Source: DAOUGC01 sp034429695 (GTDB lineage Bacteria > Chloroflexota > Anaerolineae > Anaerolineales > Anaerolineaceae). Taken from it: a DNA stretch of 16,254 nt. Location of the stretch: contig DAOUGC010000135.1 of assembly GCA_034429695.1 (NCBI GenBank), positions 1-16,254 of the forward strand. Reading direction: 5' to 3'. Under the pieces are notes generated by a model. It ran no database searches, had not been told where the DNA came from, and saw only the letters and a program-made list of their open reading frames with translations. Position 1 is the stretch's first letter. Each line of letters begins with the position of its first letter. The translations under genes and the position numbers were made by a program. This document shows positions 7,426 through 13,933 of the stretch, piece after piece.

Positions 7426-7908
7426 TCACACCTTTCCCTCAATTTTTTCGCGCTCCCGTTCCCACAACCGCGCGAAACGCTCAAAGGCATCGGCGATGAT
7501 CTCCAGTTCCTGCCCGGTGAATTGCGCAATCAGATCTGCCTGCGCCTGGCGGGCTGATGCAAACCAGCCAGCCATTTTTTGTGAGCAGGACGGAGTGGTG
7601 GAAATGAGGGTTCCGCGCCGGTCGGCAGGATTGGGATGCCGCTCAATTAACCCCGCCTGTTCCAGCCTGTCGAGCATGGCCGTGGTTGCACCGGTGGTGA
7701 GACCCGTGTGACGGGCAAGTTTGGAGGGTGTGGATACCCCTTCAAGGAACAACAGCCGCAGACATTCCATGTCGGTCGGGTTGAGGCCCGCCCACTCGTC
7801 CATTGCGCTGCGGAAATGCGCCAGTTGCACCCCGTACTCACGGACTGCGTTCAAGGCTCGCTCCTCAAGCTCAGCTTTTGGGGTTGTGTTCATATTCCCT
7901 CTTGACAT
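7426..7908 (-). CDS. MarR-family transcriptional regulator
   Basis: A 160-residue protein with the MarR layout: a dimerisation helix (about 13-40), then a winged helix-turn-helix (about 43-105) with NPTDMECLRLL, the recognition helix TGLTTGATTAMLDRLEQAGLI, and the wing carrying the DRR motif at 96-98, followed by C-terminal dimerisation helices. MarR proteins usually repress nearby genes and release DNA on binding small, often phenolic, ligands. The start may be the ATG at 7908 or an inner ATG at 7893 (MNTTPK), which is preceded by AGAGGG at short spacing. It lies upstream of the MFS/GH2 pair on the same strand, 270 bases away, so it may control that pair and itself. No clear terminator follows it. 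Confidence 0.92.
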   Translation of the reverse strand: MSRGNMNTTPKAELEERALNAVREYGVQLAHFRSAMDEWAGLNPTDMECLRLLFLEGVSTPSKLARHTGLTTGATTAMLDRLEQAGLIERHPNPADRRGTLISTTPSCSQKMAGWFASARQAQADLIAQFTGQELEIIADAFERFARLWEREREKIEGKV

Positions 7909-7911
7909 TGC

Positions 7912-7960
7912 CTTTATTATAAAGTATCTTTATTATATAACTAATTGATTGGCGGCGCAA
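7912..7960 (-). promoter_or_regulatory. marR promoter with repeated AT-rich operator-like sites
   Basis: The 10-mer CTTTATTATA occurs twice in direct orientation (7912-7921 and 7928-7937), a 16-base period, and the first copy is part of the near-perfect palindrome CTTTATTATAAAG (7912-7924). On the minus strand the copy at 7932-7937 is a consensus -10 TATAAT with TTGCGC (7955-7960) 17 bases before it. AT-rich palindromes over the promoter are typical of MarR autoregulation, so this is the likely MarR site. Confidence 0.55.
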
Positions 7961-8041
7961 GCGCAAAAGAGGTGGTATATTGAAAAACAAGCGCCGGCAA
8001 AGACAAGCGTTCTGTTTGATACAGGTATTGGGAGGTATTGA

Positions 8042-8521
8042 ATGAGTGGATTACAGGAAACAAAAAAATCAGCCCGGAATGGCGGCGTGAGCACGAGAGA
8101 AAATCAGGGATTTTCCGCTGAGGAGCGGGCCGCAATGAAAGAGCGGGCAAAGGAACTAAAGGCAGAAGAGCGTCAGGCCAAAAATCGTGAAGCAGGGGAG
8201 AAGGATGTGTTTGAGAAAATCGCGGAGATGCCGGAGTCTGAACGTCGGCTGGCTGAACGCATTCACGAGATCGTCAAAGCCAACGCGCCCCAACTGATGC
8301 CGCGCACATGGTATGGAATGCCAGCCTACACGCGCGATGGCAAGGTGGTGTGTTTCTTTCAGGCGGCATCCAAATTTGAATCGCGCTATGCGACGTTTGG
8401 TTTTACCGACTCGGCAAACCTGGACGACGGCGCGTTGTGGCCCACCTCGTATGCGGTGAGCGAGATCACGCCTGAGGTTGAAAAGATGCTGGCGGACCTG
8501 GTGAGAAAAGCCGTCAGTTGA
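8042..8521 (+). CDS. DUF1801-type (iron-chaperone-like fold) protein
   Basis: A 159-residue soluble protein. A charged, probably helical N-terminus (about 24-57, rich in Glu, Lys, Arg and Ala) leads into a C-terminal domain (about 58-157). That domain carries the sequence LMPRTWYGMPAYTRDGKVVCFFQ (85-107) and RYATFGFTDSANLDDGALWP (115-134), which I recognise from DUF1801/YdhG-like proteins. The molecular role of this group is not established. The start is fixed by GGAGG six bases before the ATG. It stands alone on the plus strand, divergent from marR, and is followed directly by a strong terminator. A MarR link is possible because of the shared 133-base intergenic region, but no second operator is seen close to this gene. 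Confidence 0.8.
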   Translation: MSGLQETKKSARNGGVSTRENQGFSAEERAAMKERAKELKAEERQAKNREAGEKDVFEKIAEMPESERRLAERIHEIVKANAPQLMPRTWYGMPAYTRDGKVVCFFQAASKFESRYATFGFTDSANLDDGALWPTSYAVSEITPEVEKMLADLVRKAVS

Positions 8522-8530
8522 AATGGTGAC

Positions 8531-8563
8531 ACAGGAGCGGGCAACCGCTCCTGTTCTTTATTT
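8531..8563 (+). terminator. Rho-independent terminator of the DUF1801-type gene
   Basis: A perfect 10-bp stem ACAGGAGCGG/CCGCTCCTGT with a GCAA (GNRA) tetraloop, followed by TCTTTATTT, starting 10 bases after the stop codon. Confidence 0.92.
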
Positions 8564-8614
8564 AATTGGATCATATGGAAAAGATCGATGTGAGCAGACC
8601 TGCGTGGTTTTTGT

Positions 8615-8675
8615 CGGTTGGTGGGGCGCTCCACCGGATGGGAGGCAAGCCGAATAGGGGGTGAACCGCCAACCG
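8615..8675. other. Structured non-coding element between terminators
   Basis: The arms CGGTTGGTGG (8615-8624) and CCGCCAACCG (8666-8675) pair over 10 bp with one wobble in the plus-strand RNA, enclosing about 41 G-rich bases; a smaller GGTGG/CCACC hairpin overlaps the left arm. The whole 8564-8716 stretch holds no credible gene. I do not recognise a known riboswitch or RNA family, and no good promoter was found, so transcription of this element is unproven. Confidence 0.35.
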
Positions 8676-8716
8676 GGGAAAGAATCTGATTTTCCTCGCG
8701 ACAACTTATTAAAACC

Positions 8717-8750
8717 AAAAGCTGCCTGGCGCGAAGTCCATGCAGCTTTT
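8717..8750. terminator. Terminator after the tRNA-Ser pair
   Basis: A 9-bp stem AAAAGCTGC/GCAGCTTTT (8717-8725, 8742-8750) with a possible TGG/CCA inner extension. On the minus strand it starts seven bases after the mature 3' end of tRNA-Ser(GCU) and is followed by a T-containing run; on the plus strand it is followed by a T-run too, so it may work both ways. Confidence 0.7.
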
Positions 8751-8756
8751 TCATTC

Positions 8757-8846
8757 TGGCGGAGAGGGCGGGATTCGAACCCGCGGCTGAGGTAACCCAG
8801 CACTCACTTAGCAGGCGAGCCCAATCGGCCACTCTGGCACCTCCCC
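8757..8846 (-). tRNA. tRNA-Ser (anticodon GCU)
   Basis: A 90-base class II tRNA with the 3' CCA encoded. The acceptor stem GGGGAGG pairs with CCTCTCC (one G-U), discriminator G. The anticodon stem CTCGC/GTGAG holds the loop CTGCTAA, giving anticodon GCT, which reads AGC/AGU serine codons. A long variable arm and a perfect T arm (GCGGG, TTCGAAT, CCCGC) confirm a serine tRNA. It is the second gene of a tandem pair on the minus strand. Confidence 0.96.
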
Positions 8847-8894
8847 GGGTGCAAAACGCTATTTGGTTGTCTTGCTTGTCATTGTCTTACTGAG

Positions 8895-8979
8895 CGGAGG
8901 GAGAGGGATTCGAACCCACGGTGAGTTGCCCCACACCTGTTTTCAAGACAGGCGCCTTAAACCACTCGGCCATCCCTCC
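8895..8979 (-). tRNA. tRNA-Ser (anticodon UGA)
   Basis: An 85-base class II tRNA. The acceptor stem GGAGGGA/TCCCTCC is perfect and the discriminator is G. The anticodon stem CCTGT/ACAGG holds the loop CTTGAAA, giving anticodon TGA, which reads UCN serine codons. The long variable arm is present. Unlike its neighbour, CCA is not encoded (the next bases are CTC), so it must be added enzymatically. The T stem GTGGG/CCCTC has a U-U mismatch at the 50-64 position. It lies 48 bases upstream of the GCU tRNA on the minus strand. Confidence 0.95.
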
Positions 8980-8991
8980 CAGCGCGTGAAG

Positions 8992-9020
8992 ATTCTACCA
9001 TAATCCGCCCCATGCGACAA
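8992..9020 (-). promoter_or_regulatory. Promoter of the tRNA-Ser pair
   Basis: On the minus strand TTGTCG (9015-9020) and TAGAAT (8992-8997) are separated by exactly 17 bases. The expected start, near 8986, is about seven bases before the mature 5' end of tRNA-Ser(UGA). The 8980-9109 gap holds this promoter and no gene. Confidence 0.75.
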
Positions 9021-9109
9021 GCAGGGGACGGATGAAGCGCAAAGCCGCTGCGTACACCCCGGCCCCCGCAACTGTCATGCAGCTTTGAAGGATGACGAAA
9101 ATTCGTGCG

Positions 9110-9718
9110 CTACGCTTCTTCGGCGGTGGCTGGCACGTACACTTCCACGGCATCGCCAAAATCCAGCGTGTAGCTGCCGCGTGGACGGAGCAGCAACCAG
9201 AAGACGACCCACAGGTCGCCGACTGCACCACTGATGTTAAACGCCACCAGCAACAGCAGGGGGAAGAGTAATTTTACCGGCAGGATCGGGATCAGCAGCG
9301 CGCCAATCAGGGTCATGAGAACTGCCGGAGCAAGCCCCACCACCAGATATTGCGGTACTGGAATATACCAGCCGGGTGCTGCGGCGTAGGCGTACCAGCC
9401 TTTAAAGGCAAAACGCGGGCGGGAGCGGGTAAAGACCCAGAAGAACAGGCCGTGAATGCCCTCGTGCACCACAAGCATGATCACGGTAACCGCGACCAGC
9501 GCCAACAACAGGCTGAATGCACCACCCAGCCCGCTGATGGTGAGGCTGTTGGTGTAATCCGGCCGGAGGGCGGTGATCAATGCATGGAACAACGCGCCGG
9601 ACAGCGCCAGCAATCCAAAACCAATCACGTTCATCAGGATGAGCACAATGGGTTTGGAGGTCAGGTCAAATCGACCGCCGCGGATCAAACCGGCGGGCAG
9701 GGTCTGGGTGGCTTTCAT
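9110..9718 (-). CDS. DUF3267 putative membrane zincin peptidase
   Basis: A 202-residue membrane protein with about four to five hydrophobic segments (about 23-50, 66-84, 123-145, 148-178). HEGIH at 85-89 is an HExxH zinc motif located at the end of a membrane helix, as in DUF3267 and the wider site-2-protease-like group; D168 in NISGAVGD is a plausible third ligand. These proteins are predicted intramembrane metallopeptidases, but few have been tested. It is the last gene of a minus-strand operon, starting nine bases after the PP2C stop with only a weak ribosome site, so it may be translationally coupled. No clear terminator follows. The context suggests a role in envelope signalling or protein turnover. 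The family call is good; protease activity is inferred. Confidence 0.82.
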   Translation of the reverse strand: MKATQTLPAGLIRGGRFDLTSKPIVLILMNVIGFGLLALSGALFHALITALRPDYTNSLTISGLGGAFSLLLALVAVTVIMLVVHEGIHGLFFWVFTRSRPRFAFKGWYAYAAAPGWYIPVPQYLVVGLAPAVLMTLIGALLIPILPVKLLFPLLLLVAFNISGAVGDLWVVFWLLLRPRGSYTLDFGDAVEVYVPATAEEA

Positions 9719-9727
9719 ATGATTTTC

Positions 9728-10924
9728 CTACTGGGGGGTGGGTGTGGAGGTGATGGTGGCTGTGGCGGTGGTGGTGGGTGCAGGTGTGTTGGTGCTCCAC
9801 GGCGTCAGGGTGGCGCCGTTCTCCAGCACGTCGGGCGGCAGGAAGACCGGCGTCAGCGTCTGGCTGGGCAACGGGCGCAGCGTGGCGGTGGCGGGTGCCG
9901 CACCATCCAGTTCGTCTGGCAGGGGGGTGCCGGGGCCAACGGTCACAACCGCCGGTGGCGAGCCGGTGGCATCTCCGTTAAAAGGTGGCAGATCATTCAA
10001 CCACAGCCAACCGAACGCCAGGGCAGCGATCAGTACGGCAGATGCCAGGATCAGCAGACAACCGCCCAGCAACCAGCGCGGTATTTTGCTGCGTTTTGCT
10101 GGAGGGGTCCCCTTGCCGCCGGGGATCTGTATCGTCACAATGGTGATGTTGTCATGGCCGCCGCGCACGTTTGCCAGATCGACCAGGCTTTGCAGGGCTG
10201 CCTCGGCGGTGTGGGTTTGAAATGCCTCCAGGATCTCCAGCGGACCCACCAGATCGGAAAGCCCGTCGCTGCACAGCAACACGCGGTCGCCATTTTTAAG
10301 GGTGATACCCTGATTGGCCACGGATTGGGCGTCGGTCTCGCGCGGGTTCAAACGGATGCGCTGGTCAACCTCGGGTGGCTGGGGTGAACCCAGATAGCGG
10401 CGAATGACGTGGGCATTTGGATGCCCGCGCACATCCTCCTCGTGCAGCACGCCCGAATCAAGCGCTTCCTGGATCCAGGTGTGGTCAATGCTGATCTGCC
10501 GGATGGTGTCGCCGCGCATCAGGTAAATGCGCGAGTCACCCACTGTGGCGGTGTACATGCGCCTGCCCATCAACAGCACAACCGCACAGGTTGCCCCCAT
10601 ACCCTGACGCGAGGGATCGTCGGCAGCGGAAACATGGATCGCTTCACTCGCCTCGACGATGCCGGCGCGGATTGCCTCCAGTGGAGCGCCGGGGTCACCC
10701 GTGCTCACCCGCTCCAACACAATATCCACCGCCATCTGGGCAGCCACCTCGCCGGCACGGTGACCGCCAATGCCATCCGCCAGAACTGCCAGCACGGCAG
10801 GTGTGTTATCTGCAGGACCCAACCGCAAGCCGGTGAGACCATACCGGTCTTCATTATTCTTACCGGTCATGCCCGGGTGGGTGATGGCGTATACAGGGTG
10901 GTGGACAGCGTCGGTGCGAATCAT
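9728..10924 (-). CDS. PP2C-type Ser/Thr phosphatase with C-terminal membrane anchor
   Basis: Start chosen at the ATG at 10924 (MIRTDAV), one base after the upstream stop; a longer in-frame start at 10987 would lie inside the FHA gene. The product is 398 residues. The catalytic PP2C domain spans about 8-268 and keeps the metal-binding motifs: NED (24-26), DGIGGH (50-55), GDSR (129-132), CSDGLSD (218-224) and GGHDN (255-259). A single transmembrane helix (about 284-309) follows, then an outside tail of about 88 residues rich in Pro, Thr, Ala and Ser. The phosphatase domain should face the cytoplasm and remove phosphate from Ser/Thr residues, usually opposing Hanks-type kinases. None is in this window. 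It is coupled to the VWA/FHA gene, hinting that the two share a partner. Confidence 0.94.
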   Translation of the reverse strand: MIRTDAVHHPVYAITHPGMTGKNNEDRYGLTGLRLGPADNTPAVLAVLADGIGGHRAGEVAAQMAVDIVLERVSTGDPGAPLEAIRAGIVEASEAIHVSAADDPSRQGMGATCAVVLLMGRRMYTATVGDSRIYLMRGDTIRQISIDHTWIQEALDSGVLHEEDVRGHPNAHVIRRYLGSPQPPEVDQRIRLNPRETDAQSVANQGITLKNGDRVLLCSDGLSDLVGPLEILEAFQTHTAEAALQSLVDLANVRGGHDNITIVTIQIPGGKGTPPAKRSKIPRWLLGGCLLILASAVLIAALAFGWLWLNDLPPFNGDATGSPPAVVTVGPGTPLPDELDGAAPATATLRPLPSQTLTPVFLPPDVLENGATLTPWSTNTPAPTTTATATITSTPTPQ

Positions 10925-10925
10925 G

Positions 10926-13118
10926 TCAATCTTCTTTGAGTACGGTGACAGTGGCTGTGCGCTGGGGCAGCGATTGGCCGGTTTCAAAGCGGAAGGTTTC
11001 CCTGCCGATATGGATCAGGTCGCCATTGGCCAGACATACACCGTGGGTGGAGACTGGCGCATAGTTCACCCAGCTTCCGGCCACGGAACTGCAATCAGCC
11101 ATATAAATTTTAGCATCCTGCTGGAAAAAGCGGGCATGCAAGGGGGAAACGCTGGGTTCCGACAGGAGGATGTTTGCTTTGTTTGGGTCTGAACCCAGTG
11201 TGATTTCCTTGTGATTAAGCACAATGGGCTGTGCTTCCAGGGCTTCGCCGCCGGGGTCCAGACGAACCAGGCGTGGTTCATCGTGCAGGTTTGACTCAAC
11301 TCCCGTCAGCCTGAAGACCGGTCTTTCACTTTCGTGATCAACAGTGGTGCGGGAAAGGGTGTTTACCGCGGCAGGTGCACTGACGGCCGGAGGGTTGCTG
11401 GAGATCAACCCTGTTTCGGATTGGGGCGGTGTGCGCGGGGCGGGTTTGGAATGGAAAAGCGGCTTTCTCTCTGACATGGACGGCGAGCGTCCGGCGGATT
11501 GGGTGGCCCGACGTTTGGGGGCGGTGATCAACCCATTAGTGCGAACCCCGTCCTGGCGGATATTCACCGGTTGGGTGACCGGGTCTTTGAAGCGTTGCAT
11601 TTGACGCCGACGGTCAGCCTGCCAGCCAGAGCGCCGGCCGGTGTAGATGAGAACGCTCACCAGCACCGCACCTGAGACCAGCAGCGCCAGGCCGATCAAC
11701 AAACGGCGGTCACTGATCAGACGTTGGACCAGGCTGAGGCGGGGCGCGGCTACTTGAAGATCAACCGGGGTCTCAATGCTGTTCTGGGAGAGGCCAAGCA
11801 CGTCCACCACCTCAACGCGCAGCAGATGCTGACCCGACTGGGTGTAGGCTTCCAGGGGCCATTCAAATGTATCAAAAGGTTCAGCAGTATTTTCAACGGC
11901 AAGTACACCGTCCACAAACAGGCGTGAGGCAGTCAACGCTCTTGGATGCCCATCCGGGAACTCAACCATTATCCGAATGGGTTGCGTGGTGGGCAGCAAC
12001 GCGGTTTCCTCCTCCCCAACCGGTGCTGACCACTCGCGGATGATTTGCGTGGGCGGAGCCAGGAAGATGGGGTTGGGCGGAAGTACGTTTGCAGAATAAG
12101 TCTGTGCTGGCGTGGTGAGGGTGAGACCGTTGCGGGTAAAGCTGACCGTCACGGTGTGGTCTCCACTGGCAACCGCACGTGAAGTAAATGTGGCGCGCAG
12201 TACACTGCGCAGCGGCGCCAGGTATTCTTCAGGCGATGGCAGGGCTTCCATGCCAGTGTAAATAAACATCTTCCCACCCGATGCGTTTGCCAGTTGCAGC
12301 AGCGCGCCTTCGGCTTGCGCATCGGATGTATTGGGGGTTGTGACCATCCAGACGAAGACCGGCACGTTCAATTGTCGTGCCCGCTGTGCCAGACTGATCA
12401 TGGCAGCCTGATTGGGGATGGACGGGGGCGTGGTGATGTACAGCACCGCCCGCCGTTGCGCTGCGTCCTGGGTTGGGTCGGCGGCTACATCCAGCGCCTG
12501 TGACAGGCTGACCAGGGAAGGGGTGTCAGAGGCAGGTTGGGGCTGGTAACTGAGCAGCGCATCCACCCACATGGGTTGTTGATCAAGATGTAGCGCCTGA
12601 TAATTGGAATTGGTGATGATCGAAAAACCATCCGGCCCTTCTACCGGACGGGATTGCACCCAATCGGTGAGGGCCATTTGGGTGCGCATGTACAGGCTGA
12701 TGTCCTCCTGCTGGGTGGCCATGTGCGGTCCGCTGTTGTAAGCGACGATAAAATGAACGCCCGGCTGGTATTGCTCCAGTTGGGACACCCCAACCGCCTG
12801 CCCATCCTCAAGGATGCTGATCTCCTGCGGTTGCAGGTCGGAGATCAGCGCACCGGAAGGGTCATAGGCGTTGATGGTAAAGCTGATGGCGGGGAATGCG
12901 GTGGTATCGAGTGGGGAGATGATCAGCTTGCCGGAATCAGAATCCTGAGCGGCTGCCGCTGCGGTGGGCGCCAGAATCAGGGCAAGCAACAGCGCGAGAA
13001 GGCCATACAGGCGCAGGCTGTGGAAATGCCTACTACAATCAGGACAATCCATTACCATCATTTTAATGGATGTTTGCCCGAAAGAATAGCGGTTAAGGCA
13101 AGAATCATGCCGATTCAC
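10926..13118 (-). CDS. Membrane VWA-like and FHA domain protein
   Basis: Up to 730 residues from a GTG at 13118. Inner ATGs at 13061, 13058 and 13052 are also possible and none has a good ribosome site. A hydrophobic signal region (about 36-57, ending AAAAAQ) precedes an exterior part: an N-terminal beta domain (about 65-115), a VWA-like fold (about 120-310) and further beta-rich segments to 460. One transmembrane helix (about 472-493) leads to a basic, Pro-rich cytoplasmic linker and a C-terminal FHA-like domain (about 633-712). The usual VWA DxSxS metal motif is replaced by VAYNSGPHM (125-133). In the FHA part the expected Arg after Gly642 is Ser643 and the NG motif is AG (680-681). It is the first gene of the operon with PP2C and the DUF3267 zincin. 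Its role is presumably as a surface sensor or scaffold. Confidence 0.85.
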   Translation of the reverse strand: MNRHDSCLNRYSFGQTSIKMMVMDCPDCSRHFHSLRLYGLLALLLALILAPTAAAAAQDSDSGKLIISPLDTTAFPAISFTINAYDPSGALISDLQPQEISILEDGQAVGVSQLEQYQPGVHFIVAYNSGPHMATQQEDISLYMRTQMALTDWVQSRPVEGPDGFSIITNSNYQALHLDQQPMWVDALLSYQPQPASDTPSLVSLSQALDVAADPTQDAAQRRAVLYITTPPSIPNQAAMISLAQRARQLNVPVFVWMVTTPNTSDAQAEGALLQLANASGGKMFIYTGMEALPSPEEYLAPLRSVLRATFTSRAVASGDHTVTVSFTRNGLTLTTPAQTYSANVLPPNPIFLAPPTQIIREWSAPVGEEETALLPTTQPIRIMVEFPDGHPRALTASRLFVDGVLAVENTAEPFDTFEWPLEAYTQSGQHLLRVEVVDVLGLSQNSIETPVDLQVAAPRLSLVQRLISDRRLLIGLALLVSGAVLVSVLIYTGRRSGWQADRRRQMQRFKDPVTQPVNIRQDGVRTNGLITAPKRRATQSAGRSPSMSERKPLFHSKPAPRTPPQSETGLISSNPPAVSAPAAVNTLSRTTVDHESERPVFRLTGVESNLHDEPRLVRLDPGGEALEAQPIVLNHKEITLGSDPNKANILLSEPSVSPLHARFFQQDAKIYMADCSSVAGSWVNYAPVSTHGVCLANGDLIHIGRETFRFETGQSLPQRTATVTVLKED

Positions 13119-13280
13119 GCCTTTTTAATGATGATTTTCGCTCATATTGGCCCTGTTGATGCTTCTGGCAGGGAAGTATGGGGCTGCGGGCGGTTGCTGA
13201 CCAAAGATAATCTGCTGTCTTGAGACTTTAAAAATTGTATAATGGGTTAAGCGCCTGAAATTCAATCAGTTCGCGCAGGG
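13119..13280. promoter_or_regulatory. Divergent intergenic region with nfeD promoter
   Basis: This gap separates the divergent VWA/FHA operon and nfeD. On the plus strand a consensus TATAAT (13238-13243) has CTGTCT (13215-13220) 17 bases before it, a plausible nfeD promoter starting near 13250. Minus-strand promoters for the FHA operon must also lie here, but only weak matches are visible. Sharing one region would allow joint control of both operons. Confidence 0.5.
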
Positions 13281-13289
13281 ATGTGCCCA

Positions 13290-13904
13290 ATGAACTTTCT
13301 TCTTGATCCAAATGTTGCCTACTTTTTGCTGGTGGTCGGTTTTGTCCTGGCACTGCTGGCGTCTGTCTCACCGGGGACAGGCATCATAGAAATTGCAGCG
13401 TTGTTTCTGCTGTTGCTGGCAGGCTACGGGGTGGTCAATTTGCCCATCAATGCATGGGCGCTGCCGGTGCTGCTGCTGGGAGTGGTGGCGTTTGTTTTCT
13501 CGGTGCGCAGGGCAAAATCTTACCTGTTCCTGGGAGTGTCCTTGCTGGCGGTGCTGGGGGGATCCCTGTTGCTTTTCAAGGGTGAGGACAGCCTGATCGT
13601 GGTGGACCCCTGGCTGGCAATTGGTATGTCAATCTTTTCAGTGCTGGTGTTGTGGTTCATGGGGCGCAAGAGCCTGGAAGCCATCCAGCAGCCGGTGCGG
13701 CACGACCCGGATGCGTTGATCGGCGAGGTCGGCAGGGCGCGCACCAATATATACAGGGAAGGTTCCGTCTATATTGACGGTGAAGAATGGTCAGCCCGCT
13801 CCAACGAGGAGATCCCCGTGGGAGCGCTGGTGCGGGTGACGGGTCGGGAAGGCCTGGTATTGTACGTCGAGGTCACCCGGCAGGCTGCCAACACAGATCT
13901 TTAA
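13290..13904 (+). CDS. NfeD family membrane protein
   Basis: A 204-residue protein counted from the ATG at 13290; this start is preferred over 13281 because AGGG lies nine bases before it and MNFLLDPNVAYFLLVVG is the usual N-terminus of this family in related bacteria. Four to five hydrophobic helices cover about 10-125 (with SPGTGIIEIAALF at 27-39). The C-terminal part, about 141-197 (DALIGEVGRARTNIYREG to VRVTGREGLVLYVEV), is the beta-rich OB-fold domain typical of NfeD. NfeD proteins partner SPFH proteins in membrane organisation. No ClpP-like protease domain is present, so this is the short form. It is followed 29 bases later by the slipin gene, the common pairing. The call is confident. 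Confidence 0.93.
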   Translation: MNFLLDPNVAYFLLVVGFVLALLASVSPGTGIIEIAALFLLLLAGYGVVNLPINAWALPVLLLGVVAFVFSVRRAKSYLFLGVSLLAVLGGSLLLFKGEDSLIVVDPWLAIGMSIFSVLVLWFMGRKSLEAIQQPVRHDPDALIGEVGRARTNIYREGSVYIDGEEWSARSNEEIPVGALVRVTGREGLVLYVEVTRQAANTDL

Positions 13905-13933
13905 GATCAGGAGAATCCTGAAGGAGAAATGGC

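Noticed and set aside
7104..7499. Plus-strand frame between the MFS and marR genes
   Set aside because: It overlaps both supported minus-strand genes and the promoter/leader region; no family similarity is visible.
8564..8716. Cobalamin or TPP riboswitch in the structured intergenic stretch
   Set aside because: The conserved boxes of these riboswitches are not present and no suitable gene follows on either strand.
8386..8832. Minus-strand frames running through the tRNA-Ser and the intergenic stretch
   Set aside because: They cross a tRNA, two terminators and the end of the DUF1801-type gene, and show no domain or ribosome site.
9728..9790. G-quadruplex or minisatellite in the GTGG-rich tract
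   Set aside because: Only short G runs occur and the tract is explained by Pro/Thr/Ala codons of the PP2C tail on the other strand.
9350..10387. 345-codon plus-strand frame opposite the zincin and PP2C genes
   Set aside because: Its product is low-complexity Gly/Gln-rich sequence produced by reading the PP2C tail and catalytic domain backwards; both minus-strand genes have full family motifs.
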